A stretch of DNA of 64,000 nucleotides from Dipylidium caninum (Eukaryota; Platyhelminthes; Cestoda; Cyclophyllidea; Dipylidiidae), in NCBI GenBank assembly GCA_017562135.1, contig QEYB01000118.1:1-64000 (forward strand), given 5' to 3'. The position numbers and the translations under genes are program-made. Positions within the stretch are counted from its first letter, which is position 1. Every line of letters begins with the position of its first letter. This document shows positions 1-10,729 of the stretch, in pieces. The notes beneath the pieces are model-generated. The model was not told where the DNA came from, did no database searches, and worked only from the letters and a program-made list of their open reading frames with translations.

Positions 1-719
1 GCTCTCCGTCGACCGTCAAAACGGAATAATGAGCATCGTTTACCCCAAGCAGAAGAGTCTACACCGGCGCCTGTGTGAGGGTGAAGAGAAGCCGCTTTGT
101 GGGACAGCAATTGATCTCACCACCAGGAGCCCTAATTGTGTCCGATGAACTGTCCAGAGTGGAGAATAACGCATCCCGCTTTGAAATGTAAATGTGGCTC
201 TCTTCATTCTCCGAACGAAGCGCACGGGAAATGAAAATTACTACACGACGCGTTCTTTTCTGCCATGAATTTATCTAAAGCAAAAAAGGACAAACATCAC
301 AATTATGTCGCGTTAACCAACGGTTTCGCAATCCTGGAGTCGAAGAAGTCCTGCTCCACGGGCTGCTGCTGTGGGTGGCACGTAGCGCATGAGCCCAGTG
401 AGCATTGCAGGCTCGGCCGGGTAAACATGCCCTAACAGTTATCCAGACGCCTGTGCTCCGCTCTTTAGACCTTATTTCAATGAACCACCTTGTTGCATTT
501 TTATCGCCCTCACGAGGCTGGCTGTATATTTCTTTGTATGTTTGGTTTCCGTTTGCGGCTGCCTCCTATGCCAATTGCAAAAGCGTTCCTTCCAACATCA
601 GTCCACAACTGCAACTGCCTGACTCCCCGACTCGCCGCCTCCTCGCTCCTCGGCACCTCGGTCTCGACTTCAGCTGCTCGTCCACCTTTGTGTCTCACCA
701 GTGATCTAACTCGCGCCGT

Positions 720-3105
720 CTACTTCTTCCAGAAGCAGCAGAAAGAGATGCGTGAATCTCCTCCGCTGCCAAAATAAGAGAAGTCATTGCTTAAGGGCCT
801 CACCATTTGATAACAACTTCCACCCACACTTGAAGACAATGTACACTTGGTCGCTTACAGACTTCCGTGTTGATGGCTTCGTGGGCGGAGTCCCCTCACT
901 GTAGAGCTTCCGGTTGGCACCTATGCAGAGGAGACACATTCTCTTCAGTCGAAGATCACTCGTGCAACCCACTGCGCCACACTACTACCGCCAGGGGGAC
1001 TATTTCATCGTAAGACGAGGTAATGTAAACTCACGGATTCGTTTGAGCGCTTTCTCCAGGGCTCAGAGTCGTCTCTTCGGACACATCTTCGAGTAGAAAG
1101 TTCCACCAACCATTGGCAGATCCGCCTGTGGCTGGCTTTGTCGACGGCGTCTCCTCCCTGCCACGTGTTCCGTTGGCAACTGTGTGGAGTGGACAGAAAC
1201 AGTCTCTTGAGTCAAAGATAGCTCCTAAACCATTGCACCTCAGGCCTCAGGAGGACTACGGTGATCGCAAGATGAAGTGAGCGAACACTCACGGGTGCCT
1301 TCGAGCGTTTCTTCGGCCGACTCGGAGACATCTCTTCCCCAGACTCCTCTCCCGTATTAATGCGTGCAGTCACACACGGAGGCACCTGCGAGCGGCTTCG
1401 CCAACGTTCTCCCGCTGCAACGTATTCGATTGCCAACTAGGCAGAGAAAACACATTCTCGTCACTCGACGCATCACTGATAACATCGGCCAACACTCCTC
1501 GAAAAGACTACGTTGACCAGGAGACGATGTAAGCGACCACTCACGGAGCGTTGGAGGACTTCTTCAGCCGACTCAGAGTCATCCTCCCCAGACTCAGACT
1601 CCTCTTCTTTCGCCCTTCTCTCCAACTGCAATTCACGTCTCTCTCCCTCTCACCTCTCCTTTTCCTCTTCTTCCACTTCCACTTCCTCTCCTTCTGCTTC
1701 TGCTTCTCTCTCCTCGATCTTCATGCTTACACTTTCGTATTCTGCCTTTGAAAATACGTCTCTCATGCTATTGCTTCTTCAGCTTCTTCCTCTCGCCCTC
1801 GCTCACTCTTCTCATTTTCCTCCGTCCCGCGCTCGCTTCGCTCGCCCTCGCTTTCGCCCTCGCCCTCGCTTTCGCCCTCGCCCTCGTCTCCGCAACCGCA
1901 TCCACATCTGCATCCGCAATCGCTTCCATTTGCGCTTCCGCATCCATTTCTGCTTCCACTTCCGCCTCCGCCCTAGTCGTCGTCCCGTTCCCTGTCGACG
2001 CATCCGCTTCCATTCTCTGCTCCGTCTCCATTTCCGCCTCCGCCTCCACCTCCACTTCTGCGGCCGACTCCATCTCCGCCTCCACCTCCGCCTCCGCCTC
2101 CGCCTCCGCCTCCGCTTCCGTCTCCGCCTCCATCTCTGCGTCCGCCTCCGCCTCCATCTCTGCATCCGACTCCGTCTCCGTCTCCGCCTCCACCAGCCCA
2201 TTTTCATCTGTCTCCACCTCCACTTCCACCTCTATTCCCGCTTCTTTTTCCACCTTCTCTCTCCAACCTCCCTCCACTTCCATCTCCAAGTCTGTCGCCG
2301 TCTCCGTCTCCGTCTCCGTCTCTGTCTCCGTTTCCACCACTACTTCCACCGCCTCTTGCGCTTCCACCCTCCACTCGTCACTGTCTGTCTCCGCTCCTGC
2401 AAAAGCCCAAGCCCTAGCCAAAGCCATTGACTCTGACTCTGACTCGGGCTCACCTTTCGTCCCAATCTCCTGCGCCATCACGCTCTCATTTCCCAATTGT
2501 GCTGACGCTTCCTCTTCTTGCTCCTCCTCCACCTCCACCTCCACCTCCACTTCCACTTTTCCTTCCACTCAACTCTCTCCTCACTTCTTCATCCTCCTCA
2601 TTCACTTCGAGGATAGTGGGTAAGGCTCAAAGGTGGCAGTGAATAGGGCATTGCGCCCTTGGAGGCAAGGTGAATGGCACAAGCGGCCTAGAGGAATTGT
2701 GGCGGATGGCAGGTTGGCCTGTTGGCAGACTGCAAAAAGAGTTAGTGGAGAGAAAGACTAACCACTTTTCCCCTCGTCACGAAGACAGGGTTTGCACTCC
2801 GACGCTGTAGCCTCAGGGCCCGATGGCACGCCATATTCAACGGATGTTGACCACGGCGTTGGAGATAATCGTTGGCCAGAGCGACTGATTCTTCACTGCA
2901 ATTGCCAATGGACGGGAGAATGACATAAGGCCGAACAAGCAAACGACCGGCATCGAGGCAACTTACCGAGAAGAGTGCCACCCTCCCCCTGCCGTCCACT
3001 CCGCCAGTCTACCTTCGGAGGCTGCAGTCGACTCCGAAGTGCCCGAAAATTTCGCCACATCCGCCCGATGACCAATGTGACGAAGCGACTTCCACCGCCC
3101 TTCAT
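720..3105 (-). pseudogene. Glu-rich repeat protein, degraded copy in unit U1
   Basis: The minus strand carries all parts of the gene found intact at 19170-21516: exon 1 from the ATG at 3105, the CxxC exon near 2755-2890, the Glu-rich exon at about 1560-2730, and the three cassette exons at about 830-1440. Relative to the intact copy the Glu-rich exon has lost 2 nt near 2565-2580 and shifts frame again near its 3' end, where it terminates at 1768. Further single-base deletions disrupt the cassette exons, for example near 1355. The exon-1 donor is still GT. The repeat blocks differ in number from the other copies. It is most simply a pseudogene, though repeat collapse in assembly could cause some differences. 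Confidence 0.7.
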
Positions 3106-3834
3106 TCTGTTCGCAATAAAGCAAGCAGGCAAGCACAGCACAGCAAAGCAAGGCTCAAGTCGCAAAGTCACTTTGTGTGCGAGGAAAGGCGTCAACAAAT
3201 TCAATGACATCGATGCCGCCCGTGCAATCGATAATGGCCGCGTCAGTGATTCAGCAGGCCTTGGTTGGCAGCACTTCGTGAGTGGACGCGTTCAGACAGT
3301 TGTGAGGGTTAAATTAAAGCGTCAGGAGCCCGAGTATGTGGTGGCTGCTTTCGGCAGCGGCGTTGGCCATACTCTCGTGGGGCGGTAATGGGCACGCAGT
3401 CTTTTGGCACTTCTGGCTGAACTCAACCAACCTATGCGATGAGGCCGCCACTTGGCAAGCTCACTAGTCTGACCACTCACCCCAACTGCCGACTCGTTCG
3501 TTGAAACACCCTCACCTTGATCTTCGTCTTCGCCTTCGCTTCTGCTTCTGCATCTGCATCTGCCAATATCTTCACGCAGTCTAATCCCACCTTCTTTCAC
3601 CAATTTGGTTGCTCTTGCTCTTGCTCTCGTCACACATTCGGCTACAACTGTGATAACTCCATAAATCAACTGAGCCCAACCCACTTCTCTAGCCACTCAC
3701 CATTAGCCCATTCTCTCTCCTGCAATACCTTTTGCAAAGGGCACATCTCTTTTGATTCAGTCAGAGGCCGCCTGTCAACCTTATTATTCGCCCTCGATAT
3801 CAAACAGGTGAGAGTGAATAGACGCTTTCCTCGC

Positions 3835-4060
3835 CCTCTAGTTGCCCTCATTCCTTCATTCTTCCCTTTCCTTCCCCTCCCTTCCTCTCCCTTCCCCACC
3901 CTTCCTCACTCTTCCCTTCCATTCCCTTACCTTCCCTTCCCTTCCTTTCCCTTTGTCTTTTCTCTTATTTGACCCACAAATCCCTCTCCTCTGCATTATT
4001 TGTGCCCTCCTCCTTCTCGTTCTCCTTTTTTTCTTCTTCTTTCTCCTATCAATGCTTCTG
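3835..4060 (+). repeat. Polypyrimidine tract in U1
   Basis: Reverse-strand equivalent of the U3 polypurine tract, with CCCTTCC and CTTCTTC runs. Confidence 0.85.
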
Positions 4061-4434
4061 GTTATCCTCAGACTCCTCCTTTGCGCCATCATCTTGTAAC
4101 GAGTCGACTATGACATTGCCACTCCACATGGCGAGCACTTTCCTCCCACATGAGACTAAGGCGAGGCCGCGTTTGCCCTAACCACTGATTTCCGCTTCTC
4201 CTCATTCTTCTTCGCACCTGTGGTGCGGACAAGGGCAATCTGTCCTCATGTCCACAATACTATGGTCAAGTGGAGAATACATACAACGCAGAGCATTTCT
4301 CCTTCTCTCCAATAAGCCTCACAGACACGCCACTCGCCGTGTGTGCATCTCGTCACCTCGCCACGCATTCCCTGTCACATGGGCAGACAAAGATGAAAAT
4401 CACCTCCACGTCAGTCAAGGCCTCTTCCCGTTGG

Positions 4435-4454
4435 CCTGCCTGCCTGCCTGCCTG
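4435..4454 (+). repeat. (CCTG)5 in U1
   Basis: Unexpanded allele of the tetranucleotide that is expanded at 54023. Confidence 0.9.
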
Positions 4455-4789
4455 TCAAGCGGAAGGAAAGGATTCTGATATTTCTTGTGCTGATGCAGCG
4501 TTTGCAGTCAGGTTCTCAACGATTAACAATATCAATCAGTTGTATTTCAATCTGGGTGCATGTGCGGTTGATTCGCATACTCCAATTGCTGACTTTCCCA
4601 TATCTGTCAAGTGTTATTACTATTTTAAGGTCCCCATAGTACTCTAATATAGTAAGTAGTACAAATATGTTTTATTTACTGTTTCGGGAGTCACATGGTC
4701 AGGGAGTTAGTTTATTGTTTAAACTTTCGTGCATGTGTTCTACTTTTGTCATTCTCCTCCGTAACAATTTAGCCCGACACTTTATTTGT

Positions 4790-6200
4790 GCGGCGTCTAG
4801 AGCGATGTTTCAGACACCCGGTGAAGAAGTGACAAGAGAAAAATCAATACTCGCAAAACAATTTGAACGTGTGGCCTTACGATTTTTTTGAATTGGCATT
4901 TTCAAAATATTTCTTCCAATCGATGGCAATGCACGTCTTCCCGGAGCCAGTCGACCAGGTCTCGTGACCGACAAGAAGAAATCGTGTTCACGCACGTCGT
5001 CGAAGAAGCAGATGGCGTCTCCTCGCGAAGGAGAGGGCTTTTCTACTGGCCAGATTTCGATACCTCGTAATCCTCATGACCGGTTGAAAGCAGCAGTGCT
5101 TTGACATATCAGAGGGGAAAATCACAGAAGTTGCCCCTGGCGTTGTCACCACCCACGAAACTACTGTTCAGGCAGTAGAACACTGTCGAAAAACAGAAGC
5201 CTCTCATATCCCCACAAAAGCCTCTTGGCATTTTCAAAACTGCGAATTGTGACCATCTGGCCACGTGCTAATTTTCACATCCGAAGGGCCTGTTCAGACG
5301 GATGCGAAAGGACTGAGTGTAAGCGCCACACAAGACCTAGCAAGTGAAGAGCTGTGGAAGTAGCAGCAAGTGCATTGCCACACAGTTGTGTAGAATATGA
5401 AAGGCATCATGAAATATCATATAGTATAACATGATGAAAAGTGCGCCCACTTAATCGTGTGGTGCTCAAAACGGAGGGGGATAACATCACGAAGATTGAA
5501 AACTGATGTTTGCAACAGTAGAACACACAAGCACTTGCAAAGCCAAGCGCGCCAACGGCAATGGCAGTGTGGGGAGTTGCGCGGGGGCCAGTTGCTGCAG
5601 GAAAAGAACTTGACCGGATCACGCCATTAAGAAGGACGGTCACAACTGCTGATGCAATCTACCCAGGCGTAGACGCATGGAAACACGTGTTAGACCAGTT
5701 TGACGAGAGGAATATACCCTCAGTGAAGAAATGTTGCAGGAAACATCAAAACAATTGTTGAGGGAAATATAAGGTTTAAAATTAGAAAAAAGATGCCAAA
5801 ACGGATGCAAACAACTTAAATATATGCCTTGAGCATAAGGGTACGAAGGGACAGGACGAGGTAATGCAGGGATGCAGCTTGAATGAATCTCTTGCCATCG
5901 GCCAAAATCAACAACATATTCAATGCAAGAACAGCCACTCGAACCCACATGAAAGTCCGACATTGAAGTCATCAGAAGAGGAAGAGAGATAATATTTGTT
6001 AAATAGGTGAGAAGAGTCACCCATGATAAAACGTTGACATCTGATAAGAAAGACAAAAAACCTGACAAATTTGTTATTTTCGTAGGCGAAAGACGAAATA
6101 AAAAACGCAAGGAAAGCATCCATCGGTCCTCAGGTGAACCATTGCTTGATTGACTACTCCCTCATCAGTACGATCAACGTCAAATGCACTATATTGTTTG
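4790..6200 (+). pseudogene. Broken copy of the 337-aa MGNARSS protein family
   Basis: Matches the intact minus-strand gene at 56636-57649 from its 5' flank (GAAGAAGTGACAAG) through the region encoding NPHDRL (about 5075), the ITEVAP-like block (about 5115), the IVTIWP block (about 5250), an RRTVTT block (about 5632) and the 3' flank. Frame changes occur throughout, for example a stop soon after the NPHDRL equivalent. Homology with the copy at 14510 continues downstream to about 6780, so this was a segmental duplication and not a retrocopy. Confidence 0.7.
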
Positions 6201-6785
6201 TATATTTTATTCTTCCTAATCTAATAGACACTCGCAATTGAGGCTAGGGTTCACTTGAGTGGGAAAAAAGTTAAATACTACCATTTCAGATTACAAGAAA
6301 CGCATCAGTATCTCGGTGTTTACTTAGGCAACTGAACTGAAGACTGTGTGCTCACTACCCGACACATTGGCATTTTTTAATGATTCAATGCCCTCGGCGA
6401 TATCTGTGTTAACCCACTAAGTTAACAGTAACTAAGGCCAACTAGGCTTAATCTGAGACGAGTTTACAGGCGAAAGGCAAATGTCCACTTGTATAAATAC
6501 ATGCTCTGTCCGCCTACAAAATCGACGAATCGACTGCAGAAGCAGAGAATGATAATCAACAAAATAAACATTCTTGACGAATATTAGGTGACAATGATAA
6601 GCAATTAAAAATCTGTAAGCTATCAGACTCACTCCGGCGACCGAAGGTAAAAAGTACCTACTGCCGTTCACTGAAATGCGCACCAACACAAACACAGCCA
6701 CCGCCGCTCCACTAAAACAAAATGTAAATTTGGTGTTACTTCCCAACCACCTCAGTGCCCCTCCAATGATCATATTAAACACTGC
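6200..6785 (+). repeat. 3' flank of the 337-aa family duplication, copy 1
   Basis: The stretch around 6400-6625 (GCCCTCGGCGATATCTG, TTTACAGGCGAAAGGCAAAT and neighbours) matches 15840-16060 at roughly 85 percent by eye. It has no convincing ORF. It marks the 3' limit of the duplicated segment. Confidence 0.7.
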
Positions 6786-6789
6786 TTGC

Positions 6790-7700
6790 TGTATTGTATA
6801 AAAAATTTAGATACGCTATAAGAGACGATTTTGGCGCCGACGATAAGCCGTATGAGCTCCCACATATTTAACTATTTGTCGTAATCATACCAATCGTAAC
6901 GTGCCCCATTATCTTGTTTAAATTTTTGGATATGGGCATGTGTTTGACTGTAGAATAATGTATGTTGAACTCGACGGCACAATATTGAATGCGCACAGGG
7001 CAGCAAAATTGAGGCAATGTGCCCAATGCGAGAAGGTGAATGAGAGAAAGTGGAAAGGTGAAATTGAAGAAAGTAAGCAAAATTGGCTCTGAAAGGCACT
7101 TTTACGAAGAGAGGGAGGAGAGGGAAGACGGTGGTGTGAGGAACCTTGACAAGCGATGCGGAAGAAGAGGCTGATTTTTTGAGAGCTTTGTATTCAGCAA
7201 TATAGCCTGACGAAATGGTCACCTGATAAGGGAAATGGTGTTCTGCGCTCATATAAAAAGGACTTTAGCAAGGTAGGGCGCAAATCTTGACCTACGATAA
7301 CCAGTGCGCAGGGTAATTTTTCATGCTGGATAGAAACAGTGTTGAGGAGGGTAAGTTAGTCTTCAAGACCATGGAATATGCCTCATACAAATCTATAATC
7401 ATCTCAACAACGCCACTAAAGCCATTGAGCTAGGTGGGAAGGGCATAGATTCAACAAATAATGACTTGAGAAATATTGTGATAAACTTATAGGCGGCAGG
7501 AAGGATAGCCAAGAAACATTAGACAATAGAGAAGAACAATTTTGTGTCGATTTCATCAAATGAGAAATGGAGGTAGTGGGAATGAAGAGAGGGTTCCAGG
7601 ATTGTTTTAGTGGGTCGGGGGTTGTTGGGTATTTTGTGACTGGATATATTTGTGTACTGTCGGTGCTGCGATTGCGTCCGCCGTCTCTGAAGTGAACGGG
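6790..7700. other. Intergenic, nothing recognised
   Basis: Only short ORFs (up to 126 codons, minus, 6872-7252) without splice or composition support. Confidence 0.4.
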
Positions 7701-7715
7701 CTAGTTTAGAATCGT

Positions 7716-8116
7716 TTAGTTGCCTATGATGGTCCCTAAGTATTCATCATAAATGCTTTTTTGATGACGAATCCTCGCGGACTCTGTCGGTGACATGTAA
7801 TGATGCGTGAGGCTGTGGGTGTTAAGTTGGTTAGAAGGTAAGAAAAAGTAGTTTTTTAGCGGGTGGACTTGTACCTCTTGTTGTCTAAGATCATTAGTCA
7901 GACAGTTTGCCACTTTCATTGCGGGCAAAACAAGGACCAATTAAGTCTGTTCATGCTGGCAAAGAACCCCTCAAGGCCTATTTGCTAATTCATACGCAAG
8001 ATTTTACTTGCACCCCAGAAAAGGAGGCGTACTTGCTACTTAAGTCTCATATGTTCCCCTTTTTGGCGCTTAGGATGCCTGTGACGAATTGTAGAATGAT
8101 TCTTAGTAGCTATTAG
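7716..8116 (+). repeat. Dispersed repeat family D, copy 1
   Basis: Contains a GATGACGAATCCTC motif, a GTGGACTTGTACCTC motif, and a GGCCTATTTGC motif followed by a run ending AAAAGGAGGCG. Diverged copies lie at about 22940-23530, 40890-41050 and 58290-58910, all on the plus strand. Only short ORFs. Confidence 0.7.
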
Positions 8117-8643
8117 TCGGCTTAGATGCCAGGATGTTTCCCTTTGTAATAATAAGCCATTGCACAGTTTGGACAATCTCGGAAGAACGCAGAGCGCACC
8201 TTGCGATGAAGTGTAGGCGACGCCGAAATAGACTCGTAGTAGCTACATTGTTGCATAAACGTGGCCCCTAGTTGACGTTGACGTACGATTCGGCCTAAAA
8301 GATGGGTCGGGAGGTAGTGTTCTGTCGTTTGTGATTTCATTAGATTAATGCTAACTTGGACCGCCGTAAATGTATGATACGTGTACACGGTCACTTTCAA
8401 AGCGTTAATTCGGTTCGGAAAAATATGTTCACACGATGAATGCTACGACGTGTGCTACTATTCGTGCGATTTGTGCCTTTCTCCCAGATTATCAAACCAC
8501 CGGTGATATTATTGTGCATGAGGCACTTTGGCATTTCATACCTGATGGTGTGGCTCTGATGCCAATGGCTTCCCTATATGATAAAATAGAAGGCCACTAA
8601 AACGTTGATATTCTTGTTGTTGTTGTTTTTGTTTACCTTTGCA

Positions 8644-8802
8644 GGTCTTAAAGAGAAGGAGATATTGTTGATACATGTAACATTAAATGATCAACGCGGA
8701 GGCAGTGTGGAAGTACTGATGACGAAGTTATCCCTAGATGGCGATGGGGAGACTGATAAGGCACTGCCAAAAAGAGGGCAGCAATCAGAAAGTGGCACAT
8801 GA
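8644..8802 (+). other. Conserved small exon, LDGDGETDK type, copy 1
   Basis: After an acceptor in TTTACCTTTGCAG the frame reads through VLMTKLSLDGDGETDK and stops at 8802. The inverted copy at 10525-10625 encodes VLMTELPLDGNGETDK. Several of the differences are synonymous third-position changes (GTA/GTG, TTA/TTG, GGC/GGA, GGG/GGA, ACT/ACC), which points to past or present selection on this frame. The parent gene is not identified. The two copies flank the diverged Glu-rich gene U2. Confidence 0.4.
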
Positions 8803-8829
8803 GGCAAGTGAAAAAACCCTACGTTAGGG

Positions 8830-10390
8830 GATTACCAGACTGAAATTGGAAGAATGCACTGGAGCCCGATGAAAGTGCGTCTCAGACGAACCGTAGAACT
8901 GGTGATATTACTACTAATAAAGCCACAGGTACCCGATAGAAGAGAAAGAAAAATCGGAAGAAGTGGGAGAGTTTTCTTGTCAACATCAACAAACTGATCT
9001 GTGAATATGAACTGTTTGTTACTTGGTAGCCCTATTATCTGCATTAGCGTGAATAAAGGGGTGTTCTATTGGAAGACGATGGACACCTATTATACCTGCC
9101 TCTTTTTCCGGAAGCAACAAAACACCCTCGTTAGTTTTCTCTTCCGCTGCAAAATAGGAAGAGTCATTGCCCTTCAATGCCCAAGAATTTGACACCAACT
9201 TCTACCAATGCTTCAAAAGAATGCATATCAATGGCTTACAGATGGGTCTGTAGATACTTTTGACGGCGGTGGCTCGTGACGCGTTGGACAGGCGTCTACG
9301 TGGAGGAGACACATTTTCAGTCAATGATCACTAGTAACCCATCACACCACACTACTGGGGAGGACTACGTTGACCTGAAGATGAAGTGAACGCTCACAGA
9401 TTTGCTGGAGTGCTTTTTCTACGGACTCGGAGTCCTCTTCCTCAGAATCCTCTTCCCATGGCAATGCCCCCAATTTTAATGCGTCCTCTCCTTCTGCCTC
9501 TGTTTCTCTTGATTCCGTGAATTGAGTTTCAGTTTCACATTCCATCTGTGATAACGAATCTTTCCCGCTTAGTCCTCCTTCCGCTTCTTCCACTCGTCTT
9601 CCTCCTTTTTCTCCGTCCCCGTCCCCGTCCCTGTCTCAGCCTCAACCCCCCACTCGTCACACTCGGTCTCGACCCTTGCCAAAGCCGCTGACTCGGTCTT
9701 ACTTCTCAGCCCAATCTCCATTTGTGTCGACACTTCCACCTTCAACCTCAATTCGACATCTTTCTCCACTACTTCGTCTTCCTCATTTACTCCACCCACA
9801 GTAGGTAAGGCTGGGGATTGTATACCGGACGACGCCTTTGGTGACTCATATTGCCAACATTAGCTGTAGCAAGACTTTCAACCCTGTCTTTGTTCAAAAG
9901 AGGGCCTCTCTCTTCCTCCCTCGGCAGCTTCCAAGAAGCACTGTTGACTTCTACCGCTTCTGGCAGTGGCGAATAAGTACTCTTGCGAGTGGGCGGATGC
10001 TGCGCTGAGTGGGATTGCGTCGACCAGAAGGCAACTTGGCTGGTCTCACAGTCCGTGCAATCGCCTTCACTCGTAAGGAGGTAAGTATCTGAGTCTGCAC
10101 ATAAATAAAAACAGAGGCAAATTAAATGGCCCAGCGGAATGAAGGAGGATGGTGAGCTTAGAGCCTGTTGGCAGACTGCTTAAAAAGTTAGCGAACATAA
10201 AGACTGACCACTTTTCTCGTCGTCACGAAAACATAGTTTACACTTCATGATTGTAGCCATGGGGCTCAATGGCACGGATATTGTGCTTCTGCCAAGCCTC
10301 TCAACGCCACCTTCAAAGGATGCTGACTCCGGCGCTGAAGATAAGTCCGTCAGCCTGGATGACTGACTCTTCACTGCAATAGTAACCAAG
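8830..10390 (-). pseudogene. Glu-rich repeat protein, old diverged copy U2 (probably broken)
   Basis: Minus-strand reading recovers a CxxC-type exon at about 10191-10382 (blocks KSQS and KCKLC), the short following intron, and the start of the next exon (VCQQ). It also recovers a VNEEDE block, a Glu-rich tract that is much shorter than in the other copies, a DSESVEKALQQI block (about 9415), and a last-exon remnant with FCCF near 9095-9155. The conserved blocks lie in the same reading frames as the intact gene, which is the best evidence that those frames are coding. There is extra sequence between VCQQ and VNEEDE and a frame change near 9590, so either the exon layout differs or the copy is dead. 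The donor of the short intron is GTCAGT instead of GTTAGT. Confidence 0.55.
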
Positions 10391-10519
10391 AGTTCATATT
10401 AATAGATCGGTTTGTTGGTGTGTTAACAAGAAAACCCTCTCACTTCTTCCGGTCGTTTTTAATCTTCGGGCGGGCTTCAGTGCGTTCTTTCAACTTCGAT
10501 CTGGTAATCCCCTAGCATG

Positions 10520-10625
10520 GAGCCTTCCTCGCGTGTCACTTTTTGACTGCTTTCCTCATGTTGGCGGTCCCTTATCGGTCTCTCCATTTCCATCTAGAGG
10601 CAACTCCGTCATCAGCACTTCCTAC
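10520..10625 (-). other. Conserved small exon, LDGNGETDK type, inverted copy 2
   Basis: Minus-strand reading after TTTACCTTTGTAG gives EVLMTELPLDGNGETDK and ends at a TGA. It lacks about 75 bp that copy 1 has directly after the acceptor. Homology with 8625-8860 extends on both sides, including GGGGATTACCAGA. Confidence 0.4.
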
Positions 10626-10729
10626 AAAGGTAAACAAAAACAACAATAACATCAACGTTTCAGTAGCCTTCTATTTCACCACAGCGGGAAGCCATTCGCA
10701 ACAGAGACATACCATCAGGCATTAAATGT

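Larger units (their letters stand above)
405..4762 (-). repeat. Unit U1 (segmental duplication, minus)
   Basis: Reverse-orientation copy of unit U. Homology with U3 and U5 runs from the 3' end of the Glu-rich gene to the TTCTCCTCCGTAA motif near 4762, where the 337-aa family copy begins. Bases 1-240 also match 22300-22440 in reverse, so the relation to U3 extends past this end with a diverged gap at 240-405. Confidence 0.85.

Noticed and set aside
1812..2623. Long plus-strand ORFs rich in Ser/Ala and Arg/Leu opposite the Glu-rich exon of U1 (same in U3 and U4)
   Set aside because: They are antisense or shifted readings of the GAG-type hexamer repeats. The Glu-rich frame alone joins spliced exons and is conserved in diverged U2.
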